Below, piece by piece: positions 1-5,540 of a DNA stretch of 5,540 bases (the stretch's first letter is position 1; each line of letters begins with the position of its first letter). Origin of the DNA: CAZPMC01 sp964587755. Lineage in GTDB: Bacteria > Bacillota > Clostridia > Acetivibrionales > DTU013. Location of the stretch: contig CAZPMC010000064.1 of assembly GCA_964587755.1 (NCBI GenBank), positions 1 to 5,540 on the forward strand, written 5' to 3'. The position numbers and the translations under genes were made by a program. Under the pieces are notes generated by a model, which was not told where the DNA came from, ran no database searches, and saw only the letters and a list, made by a program, of their open reading frames with translations.

Positions 1-72
1 ATCAACAATTTCCTTATTTATTACATTATCTTCAATTAACTTCTCGACCAGTGTTAAGTCTGAGTCTTTCAT
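1..72 (-). CDS. Possible 5' end of an unidentified gene, running out of the window
   Basis: Read on the minus strand, an ATG at 72-70 opens 24 codons with no stop before the window edge, giving a peptide that begins MKDSDLTLVEKLIEDNV. The composition is charged and looks like an amphipathic helix, as at the N-terminus of a soluble protein. A purine stretch AAAGGG (minus strand of 76-81) lies only 3 bases before the ATG, which is closer than usual for a Shine-Dalgarno site. A 24-codon open frame is expected fairly often by chance, so the evidence is weak. I do not recognise the family. If real, it is transcribed divergently from the receptor gene at 251. The alternative is that this is simply non-coding DNA. 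Confidence 0.38.
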   Translation of the reverse strand, partial: MKDSDLTLVEKLIEDNVINKEIVD

Positions 73-92
73 TTTCCCTTTGTAAGTCCGTG

Positions 93-117
93 AGTATATG
101 CGTAGTTTGTATATACT
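93..117. repeat. Inverted repeat, 7-bp arms with 11-base spacer
   Basis: AGTATAT (93-99) is a perfect reverse complement of ATATACT (111-117). It lies in the intergenic region between the possible minus-strand gene (start at 72) and the receptor gene (start at 251). The left arm contains AGTATA, which reads TATACT on the minus strand and would suit a -10 element about 20 bases before the minus-strand ATG. I could not pair it with a good -35. The size and position suit a dimeric regulator's operator, but the AT-rich sequence makes chance symmetry possible. Confidence 0.35.
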
Positions 118-173
118 TTTGCCCATGCAGGGACATCGTTAAATCGCTAACAGTTTTCTGTTTAAAAAATTGG

Positions 174-204
174 TTGAACGTAGCAAAAAGAGTTAAAATA
201 TAAT
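174..204 (+). promoter_or_regulatory. Likely sigma-A-type promoter of the receptor gene
   Basis: A perfect -10 hexamer TATAAT lies at 199-204. The best -35 is TTGAAC at 174-179 (four of six consensus bases), with a 19-base spacer that is longer than the ideal 17. Transcription would begin near 211 and give a leader of about 40 bases, ending in the AAGGAG site at 235-240. This position also argues against a TTG start at 212, which would sit at the very first bases of the transcript. I see no c-di-GMP riboswitch consensus in the leader, and it is too short for one. Confidence 0.5.
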
Positions 205-234
205 TAGGCAGTTGTTTTTGTGCAGACCAATATT

Positions 235-240
235 AAGGAG
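235..240 (+). promoter_or_regulatory. Ribosome binding site that fixes the receptor start at 251
   Basis: AAGGAG lies 10 bases before the ATG at 251, slightly longer than the ideal spacing. The earlier in-frame TTG at 212 has no Shine-Dalgarno sequence before it. The nearer ATG at 246 is followed one codon later by TGA. The first residues from 251 (MTRIKR, then hydrophobic residues) also give a typical positive-inside start to a membrane helix. Confidence 0.7.
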
Positions 241-250
241 TGCTAATGCA

Positions 251-2971
251 ATGACACGTATTAAGAGAACTGCATCTATAAAAAACATGATTTCACTCAT
301 ATTTGTGCTTGCGTTAATCTTATCGGTAACGATTTGTGGTTTTTTAGTTTTCTCCAACTGGATAGCATCCGCAAATAAAACGGCAGAGAGTATCGCCACA
401 GATATCAATAAAGGGATTTATGATAATGTTTATTCATTTATGCAGGGACCCTACCACATAAACGAAATAAACCATAAAATTCTTGAGAATGACATGCTGG
501 ATTTATATGACGAAATACAGCGCGAGAGATATTTTATTGGAATTCTCGGATCCCACGGCAGTGAAATATACAGTTTCAGTTATGGCACATCCGAGGGTGA
601 ATATTATGGTGCCCGCAGAAATGAGAGAGGCGAAATTGAAATAATCCGGAACGATTACAGCACTGGTGGGAATTCCTGGTACTACTCTGTAAGGGATGAC
701 TTGACAGCAGGAGAACTGTTAGTTGAGGCAGGACTATTTGATCCCCGCACCAGAGCTTGGTATAAAGCTGCGGAAGAGTCTGGCAAACCAATATTTTCTC
801 CGATATACAAGCACTTTGTCATGGAAGATTTAACTGTTTCGGCCGCATGGCCTGTATACAGTAAAGACGGGAGGCTTAAAGGCGTCTTGGGAACCCACCT
901 TCTGCTTTCAGGTATCGGTGAATACTTAAAAGATGCAGTCGGTAAATACAACGGACTGGCGATTATAATCGAAAATGGCTCCGATACCTTAGTGGCAAAT
1001 TCCATGGGTGTAGAAAACTACATTGAGCTGGAGAACGGGGAGTTGAAGCGTTTTAGACCCGATGAAATCGGCAATACAGACATTCAAAATGCATATGAGC
1101 AGTTTAAGACGAATGGTAAAACCAGGCAAATACATAGAGGTGAAAATGACAATTACTATGTTAATGTTGGTCAGATACGTTTGGAAGGAATCGATTGGAC
1201 GATTTTATCTGCAGTACCGGAATCGATTTTCATGGAGGATGTTAAAATCAGCATCGGTTGGGCTGTAATTATTGCTGCATTATCATCAATGATATTTGTT
1301 TTGGCTTTCCATATTTTAATGAGGAGGCACCTGAATCCGCTGAATAACCTGCTCAGGGTTTCGGAAGAATTCTCTTCAGGTGATTTATCAAGGAGAGCGG
1401 AGATTGTAAGAAATGATGAAATCGGGTTGATTTCAAATAGCTTTAACACTGTTGCAGATAAAATGCAATCGCTTATTGACAATTTGGAAACAGCAGTCCA
1501 GGATAGGACAGAAGAATTGTCTAAAGTTAATCAGGCTCTCGAAGAAAGCAGGGGTAATCTCCGATTGATTCTGGATTCTGCGGCTGAAGCAATTTATGGT
1601 CTGGACTTAAACGGAAATTGTACTTTTTGTAATCAAAGCTGTATAAAAATGCTTGGTTACAGCTCTCAGGATGAGCTTCTGGGCAAGAATATGCACCACC
1701 AGATTCACCATACAAAAAAAGACGGAGCACTATTTCCAATCGACGAGTGCAAGATATTAAGGTCAATTGAGATGGGTAGAGGTTATTCTGCGGATGACGA
1801 AGTATTCTGGAGAGCAGACGGAGCCCCATTAAGCGTGGAATATCACGCCCATCCTCAGATAAAGGACGGAAATGTTGTTGGCGGGGTAGTTACTTTTATG
1901 GATATAACAGAGCGAAATCAGAGAGAAGAAGAGATTCGATACCTGAGCTGTCATGATGTTCTTACAGGATTACATAACAGGAGATGTTTCGATGATGATA
2001 AAAAAAGGCTGGATACTCCGGAAAATCTTCCTCTATCCGTTATTTTTGCAGATATAAACGGGCTTAAGATGACTAATGATATATTCGGGCATACTGCAGG
2101 TGATGAGCTTATAAAGAAGTCCGCTGAAATAATCAAACAATCATGCAGACAGGATGATGTTATAGCCCGTGTAGGCGGCGATGAGTTTATTATACTATTG
2201 CCGAAGACAGAAAAAGAGAATGCGCAAAAGGTACTAAACAGAATCAGAGCAGGTTTTTCCGATGCGCGGATAGAGGCCATTAAGTGCAGTATTTCTCTTG
2301 GGCTTGATATAAAGAGAAACCCTCACCAGCCACTGGATGAAGTTCTGGCAAATGCTGAAAATGCAATGTATAAGGATAAGACAATGAAACGGAAGGTTAT
2401 CAATAAAGATATTATAGACACTTTAATTGAGACCTTGCACTCAAGAAATCCAAAGGAACGTCTGCATTCTGTTGGAGTAAGTGAGTTATGTGCCCAAATA
2501 GGAAAAGCACTGGGTCTTTCGCAGACAGAAATCAGCAGATCAAGCAGGGCGGGTTATCTTCATGACATTGGCAAGATAACAGTTGAGAAAGACCTTCTTG
2601 ATAAAGAGTTTTTATCTGATGAGGAATTGGAGAGAGTCAGACTCCATTCAGTATCCGGGTATCGAATCCTGAATCTTTTTGACGACACACTTGATTTAGC
2701 GGAGTATATTTACAGCCACCATGAACGATGGGACGGCACAGGATATCCGAGAGGTTTGAAAGGTGAGCAGATACCATTGATTGCAAGGATTATTTCAGTC
2801 GCCGAGACCTATGATCGGGTGGTGAACAGAGGGGAGCAATCCGCTAAAGACAGAAAAAGAGTCGCAGCCGGTGTCATCAGAGACGGTGCAGGAACTCAAT
2901 TTGACCCGCATATTGCCAAACTTTTTTTGGAGTTGGTTGATGATTTTGAAGTAATTTCAGATAAAATATAG
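251..2971 (+). CDS. Membrane dCache-HAMP-PAS-GGDEF-HD-GYP cyclic di-GMP synthase/phosphodiesterase
   Basis: This 906-residue receptor has both cyclic di-GMP making and breaking modules. Order: basic N-terminus, TM1 (about 13-35), extracytoplasmic dCache sensor (about 37-330, with RAWY at 168-171), TM2 (about 333-356), HAMP (about 357-410, Pro363 and a DEIG motif), coiled coil (about 410-436), PAS (437-556, ending DITERN), GGDEF (about 565-715), HD-GYP (about 718-906). The GGDEF domain keeps the metal Asp601 (FADINGLK), Asn609-Asp610, the intact GGDEF at 642-646 and an inhibitory I-site RQDD at 633-636. The HD-GYP domain keeps His739, His771-Asp772 (HDIGK), His799 and HHERWDGTGYP at 823-833. 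The usual late VAD motif reads VAETYD (850-855). Known biochemistry of these families predicts GTP to c-di-GMP by GGDEF and c-di-GMP hydrolysis by HD-GYP; which dominates here cannot be read from sequence. Start chosen at ATG 251 because of AAGGAG at 235-240; an in-frame TTG at 212 would add 13 residues. It probably heads a two-gene operon. Confidence 0.95.
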   Translation: MTRIKRTASIKNMISLIFVLALILSVTICGFLVFSNWIASANKTAESIATDINKGIYDNVYSFMQGPYHINEINHKILENDMLDLYDEIQRERYFIGILGSHGSEIYSFSYGTSEGEYYGARRNERGEIEIIRNDYSTGGNSWYYSVRDDLTAGELLVEAGLFDPRTRAWYKAAEESGKPIFSPIYKHFVMEDLTVSAAWPVYSKDGRLKGVLGTHLLLSGIGEYLKDAVGKYNGLAIIIENGSDTLVANSMGVENYIELENGELKRFRPDEIGNTDIQNAYEQFKTNGKTRQIHRGENDNYYVNVGQIRLEGIDWTILSAVPESIFMEDVKISIGWAVIIAALSSMIFVLAFHILMRRHLNPLNNLLRVSEEFSSGDLSRRAEIVRNDEIGLISNSFNTVADKMQSLIDNLETAVQDRTEELSKVNQALEESRGNLRLILDSAAEAIYGLDLNGNCTFCNQSCIKMLGYSSQDELLGKNMHHQIHHTKKDGALFPIDECKILRSIEMGRGYSADDEVFWRADGAPLSVEYHAHPQIKDGNVVGGVVTFMDITERNQREEEIRYLSCHDVLTGLHNRRCFDDDKKRLDTPENLPLSVIFADINGLKMTNDIFGHTAGDELIKKSAEIIKQSCRQDDVIARVGGDEFIILLPKTEKENAQKVLNRIRAGFSDARIEAIKCSISLGLDIKRNPHQPLDEVLANAENAMYKDKTMKRKVINKDIIDTLIETLHSRNPKERLHSVGVSELCAQIGKALGLSQTEISRSSRAGYLHDIGKITVEKDLLDKEFLSDEELERVRLHSVSGYRILNLFDDTLDLAEYIYSHHERWDGTGYPRGLKGEQIPLIARIISVAETYDRVVNRGEQSAKDRKRVAAGVIRDGAGTQFDPHIAKLFLELVDDFEVISDKI

Positions 2972-3003
2972 ATACAATGACATAAGTATTTCTGGAGGTT
3001 TCT

Positions 3004-3438
3004 ATGTGGAAGATGCGCAAGAATTCAGCAAAGCGATTTGGGGGTTATTCCGTTTTTAAGGTAATTATATTGATTGGGGCTGCTGCTTTGATGATTATTT
3101 CATCTCTATCAGCAAAGGTCACTTTTATTGATGAGGGTATAAAAATTCATGGAATGTACGGTGAGGTTTACAGATGGGAGACAATTGATTCTGTCAAACT
3201 AATTGAACAATTGCCTACTATTGAAAGGCGCACTAATGGGACAGCTCTGGGTTCAAAATTAAAAGGACATTTCAGGACAAAGGAAATGGGTCCGGTGAAG
3301 CTTTTCGCAGATACCCGAAAGCCTCCTTTTATTTGTATTGAGGCTGACAGCAAGATAGCGATTTTTAATCTAAAGGATTTAGAGGAGACGATGGAGGTTT
3401 TTGAAAAACTTACTGAGAGAATCAAGAAAAACGGCTGA
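3004..3438 (+). CDS. Single-pass membrane protein with PH-like domain
   Basis: The 144-residue product has a basic N-terminus, one hydrophobic helix (about 16-36) and a soluble part (about 43-140). The soluble part resembles the bacterial PH-like domains found behind membrane segments: a beta-rich core with IKIHGMYGEVYRWETI (46-61), RRTNG (75-79), KGHF (87-90) and LFAD (100-103), ending in an amphipathic helix. My family match is from memory of such motifs and is moderate; the molecular function is unknown. The start is well supported: GGAGG at 2994-2998, 5 bases before the ATG. It begins 32 bases after the receptor stop, with no hairpin terminator between, so cotranscription is likely. By the positive-inside rule the short basic N-terminus (MWKMRKNSAKR) would be cytoplasmic, which would put the PH-like part outside; this is not certain. 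It ends 10 bases from the convergent fbp stop. Confidence 0.82.
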   Translation: MWKMRKNSAKRFGGYSVFKVIILIGAAALMIISSLSAKVTFIDEGIKIHGMYGEVYRWETIDSVKLIEQLPTIERRTNGTALGSKLKGHFRTKEMGPVKLFADTRKPPFICIEADSKIAIFNLKDLEETMEVFEKLTERIKKNG

Positions 3439-3448
3439 GCATTGTTTT

Positions 3449-5395
3449 CTAATATTTTTCTTTTATAACGCCCTTCTGATAAGCGCCAATTAGGGTTTTA
3501 AGATCGGCTATTTTTTCGCGCAATTCATTGCCCTCGTCCGTATGTGCGGTGAGCAGGCGGTGAGGCATGTCCTTAACGACCTGCATCTTGGGGGCATAGC
3601 TGCCCATGTCGTTTTCGATTCGTTCAAAGCTGTGGTGCTCCGCAAGGGCAAGATGGTGTGAATTAAAGATTAAGGTATATCCTGCTATACCCGTCTTTGG
3701 CTGATAAGCTTTTGATATGCCGCCATCTATAACAAAAAGCTTACCTCCTGCTTTGACAGGTGTTTCACCGTCCTTGATTTTAACAGGGACATGTCCGTTT
3801 ATAATGTGAGATACCTCAGGATCCATGCCAAACCCACCGAAAATCTTATTGCAGACCGATTCGTCCTCAGAAAGTTTGTAGTATGGATTATATATTTCCT
3901 TGCACACTTCCTTATCGCCAATAAAATAGTTTTCAAAAGTAGCCATTTTGCTTTTCCCGAACATGGGGGACTTGGGACCACACCAGAGATACCACATAAA
4001 GTCAACTGCATCGCGGCTTTGAGTGCTGTTGTCCCTAAAATAGTAAGCATGTGTCATTTGGATGCCTATATAGTCCATTAAAGCCTTTCCCGTATATTTT
4101 CTGCCCTCTATTGTCAGCCCGTCAAATTCACCGTCTTCAGTCATTGGAATGCAGCCATGAAATAGAAGGTTGTTGTTGAAGCGCTTGTAAGTGCTGCCGT
4201 GTGAATACAGGAAGGAGATATGCCTGTGAAGCGGCTCACTGTGCATAAATGAGGCCTTTATTACTTTCATAAGCTCTTCTTCCGGTCCGCTGAGCTTCAA
4301 AGGATTAGAAGGATTTACTGTCGGAAGATTTTTATCCAGGATGGGATATTCCTTTCCACCTGTTTTAAATACCATTCTCTCAAAATCAATCGTTTTTAAG
4401 ACATTTCTGTGGTCCATATTGTATTCAGGATGCCGCTCAATAAGCTGACCTTCCAGTTTAAACATGATAATTGCCATGGCTTTATGCATCTTAGCTGCCA
4501 GTTCTTTATCGACCTTATCATAAATATTCTGGTCATAAGTCTTTGGTATAAAGCTATTACAAGGGTCATTCCCGTATACTTCATAAGCAAAGCTTGACAA
4601 TGCACGAAGATTTAGTCCATAACCGTCCTCTAACGCATCAAAGTTGTTGTAGCTGATACCGTTTCTAAGGACGCTGCACATACATGCTTCGTTGCCACAG
4701 GCAGCACCCATCCATACGATATCGTGGTTTCCCCATTGAACGTCTACACGATCAAAGCTAATCAGCTCTTCCATGATATGATGAGGGCCTTTGCCCCGGT
4801 CATAAATATCTCCGATAATGTGCAAATGGTTTACGGTAATTTTCTGTATCATATGGCATAGTGCAATGATGAAATCATCACATATGTTATTTTGAATTAT
4901 ATGGGAGATGATTTTATTGTAATAGTTGTTCCGGTCAAAGTCGCCTGAAACAGGGTAAAGCAGCTCGCTTATTATTGGTGCATATTCCGGCGGCATCTTG
5001 TTTGCAACATTTTCCCGTGAATACTTGGAAGAGGTGTAGCGACACAGCTCAGAGAGGCGGATAATGGTAATGCGGATCCATTCGGCAGTATCACGATAGG
5101 ATGAGTGTACTAAGTCCAATACTTTTTGGGGGTCATATATTAAATTTGCCAATTGATTCTGCTCTGACTCTGTCATTATGTTGCCGTATAATTCACGAAT
5201 TTTAGTTCTGATGTTGCCGGATGCAGAACGCATCAAATGTATGAAAGCACTGTCTTCACCGTGTAAATCACTGAAGAAATATTCAGTTCCCTTCGGCAAT
5301 TCCAAAAGTGCTTGTAAGCGCAAGATTTCACCTTTAGCAATTCTGATATTCGGATAGTCATTGGAAAGCAGCCGTAAATATTTGTCGTTATGCAT
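3449..5395 (-). CDS. fbp: Fructose-1,6-bisphosphatase, class III
   Basis: This cytosolic enzyme hydrolyses fructose 1,6-bisphosphate to fructose 6-phosphate and phosphate, the committed step of gluconeogenesis. The 648-residue protein is close to the family's usual length (the Bacillus subtilis enzyme is about 670). Class III enzymes have a metallophosphoesterase core, and its motifs are all present in order: SDLHGE (42-47), GDIYDRG (195-201), WGNHD (221-225), LFHGC (411-415) and NGHVPVK (533-539). The family C-terminal signature DGGISKAYQ (557-565) followed by TGIAGYTLIFNS is also present. Known family members use manganese and respond to phosphoenolpyruvate. The start is firm: AGAAAGG (minus strand of 5403-5409) lies 7 bases before the ATG at 5395-5393. 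No frameshift or missing catalytic motif is seen. It has its own promoter and converges on the PH-like gene. It is not clearly related in function to the signalling genes. Confidence 0.97.
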   Translation of the reverse strand: MHNDKYLRLLSNDYPNIRIAKGEILRLQALLELPKGTEYFFSDLHGEDSAFIHLMRSASGNIRTKIRELYGNIMTESEQNQLANLIYDPQKVLDLVHSSYRDTAEWIRITIIRLSELCRYTSSKYSRENVANKMPPEYAPIISELLYPVSGDFDRNNYYNKIISHIIQNNICDDFIIALCHMIQKITVNHLHIIGDIYDRGKGPHHIMEELISFDRVDVQWGNHDIVWMGAACGNEACMCSVLRNGISYNNFDALEDGYGLNLRALSSFAYEVYGNDPCNSFIPKTYDQNIYDKVDKELAAKMHKAMAIIMFKLEGQLIERHPEYNMDHRNVLKTIDFERMVFKTGGKEYPILDKNLPTVNPSNPLKLSGPEEELMKVIKASFMHSEPLHRHISFLYSHGSTYKRFNNNLLFHGCIPMTEDGEFDGLTIEGRKYTGKALMDYIGIQMTHAYYFRDNSTQSRDAVDFMWYLWCGPKSPMFGKSKMATFENYFIGDKEVCKEIYNPYYKLSEDESVCNKIFGGFGMDPEVSHIINGHVPVKIKDGETPVKAGGKLFVIDGGISKAYQPKTGIAGYTLIFNSHHLALAEHHSFERIENDMGSYAPKMQVVKDMPHRLLTAHTDEGNELREKIADLKTLIGAYQKGVIKEKY

Positions 5396-5437
5396 ATTAA
5401 AGCCTTTCTTATTAATACTATATTATTGTTTTAATAT

Positions 5438-5466
5438 ATTATAGCCTAATAATAGGCAGGTTTACA
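5438..5466 (-). promoter_or_regulatory. Likely promoter of fbp
   Basis: On the minus strand, a perfect -10 TATAAT (plus-strand 5438-5443) is preceded by a 17-base spacer and a weak -35 TGTAAA (5461-5466, three of six consensus bases). Transcription would begin near 5431, giving a leader of about 36 bases that carries the AGAAAGG ribosome site. The weak -35 suggests help from an activator, or modest basal expression. The spacer is mostly filled by the palindrome at 5444-5457. Confidence 0.55.
5444..5457. repeat. Palindrome in the fbp promoter spacer, operator candidate
   Basis: GCCTAATAATAGGC has perfect 5-bp arms (GCCTA / TAGGC) around a 4-base centre. It sits exactly between the -10 and -35 of the fbp promoter and abuts the -10, where a bound repressor would block RNA polymerase. 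It does not match the CcpA cre consensus (a CG-centred 14-16-mer with TG..CA ends), so any regulator is unknown. Confidence 0.4.
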
Positions 5467-5499
5467 GCAAAAGAGCGAAAATAGTGATTCAAGCGGACA

Positions 5500-5528
5500 T
5501 TGCGTAATGTAGGCACTGCTGATATAAT
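5500..5528 (+). promoter_or_regulatory. Possible divergent promoter reading out of the window
   Basis: TATAAT at 5523-5528 lies 17 bases after TTGCGT at 5500-5505 (three of six -35 bases), on the plus strand. It would drive a gene beyond the right edge, divergent from fbp. The -35 overlaps a perfect 5-4-5 palindrome ACATT-GCGT-AATGT at 5497-5510. The gene it would serve is not in view, so this rests on the hexamers alone. Confidence 0.3.
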
Positions 5529-5540
5529 TGTATCAAGCTT

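Noticed and set aside
205..250. Possible c-di-GMP riboswitch in the receptor leader
   Set aside because: The leader after the predicted transcript start is only about 40 bases. It has none of the conserved GEMM core sequence, so there is no room or signal for an aptamer.
125..449. 10-base direct repeat ATGCAGGGAC at 125-134 and 440-449
   Set aside because: Several shared 10-mers are expected by chance in a window of this size. One copy is inside the receptor coding sequence and the copies share no extended flanks.
682..1005. Open frame of 107 codons on the minus strand within the receptor gene
   Set aside because: It lies wholly inside a well-supported coding region with intact domains on the other strand, has no recognisable motif, and is a shadow frame. 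The same applies to the other minus-strand frames inside 251-2971.
3425..3450. Bidirectional terminator between the PH-like gene and fbp
   Set aside because: The stem is seven AT-rich pairs with a bulge and an 11-base loop, lacks a GC-rich core, and overlaps the end of a coding region. It is too weak to list as a terminator feature.
3791..4081. Open frame of 96 codons on the plus strand inside fbp
   Set aside because: It overlaps the conserved C-terminal half of the bisphosphatase, and its product shows no recognisable domain. It is a shadow of the real gene.

Overview
The window is ordinary low-GC DNA of a Gram-positive bacterium, most likely class Clostridia. This placement is an inference. 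It rests on AT-rich intergenic DNA, strong AGG-type Shine-Dalgarno sites, frequent ATA/AGA/AAA codons, a class III (Firmicutes-type) fructose-1,6-bisphosphatase, and a GGDEF/HD-GYP receptor of clostridial style. I see no mobile element, CRISPR array, tRNA or rRNA.

Layout. The left edge (1-72, minus strand) holds what may be the first 24 codons of an unidentified gene that runs out of the window. A 178-base intergenic region (73-250) follows. It contains a 7-bp-arm inverted repeat and a likely promoter (174-204) for the main gene. From 251 to 2971 (plus) lies a 906-residue transmembrane receptor. Its order is TM, dCache sensor, TM, HAMP, coiled coil, PAS, GGDEF with an inhibitory I-site, then HD-GYP. 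It carries both the making and the breaking modules for cyclic di-GMP. After a 32-base gap comes a 144-residue single-pass membrane protein with a PH-like domain (3004-3438, plus), probably cotranscribed with the receptor. Ten bases beyond its stop, a full-length class III fructose-1,6-bisphosphatase gene (fbp, 3449-5395) runs convergently on the minus strand. The right edge (5396-5540) holds the fbp promoter, with a palindrome in its spacer, and a possible divergent promoter reading out of the window.

How they work together. The receptor is a self-contained signalling unit. An external ligand and an internal PAS cue would set the balance between diguanylate cyclase and phosphodiesterase activity. 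The PH-like protein may assist at the membrane, but nothing beyond position supports that. The fbp gene is a gluconeogenic housekeeping enzyme with its own promoter, and nothing links it functionally to the signalling pair.

I did not find a new multi-gene system. The points most worth a second look are inside the receptor. In the dCache pocket, two Asp positions of the known amino-acid-binding motif appear to be His. The PAS domain has a Cys/His-rich set of residues. The HD-GYP domain has Glu where the final metal-ligand Asp usually lies.
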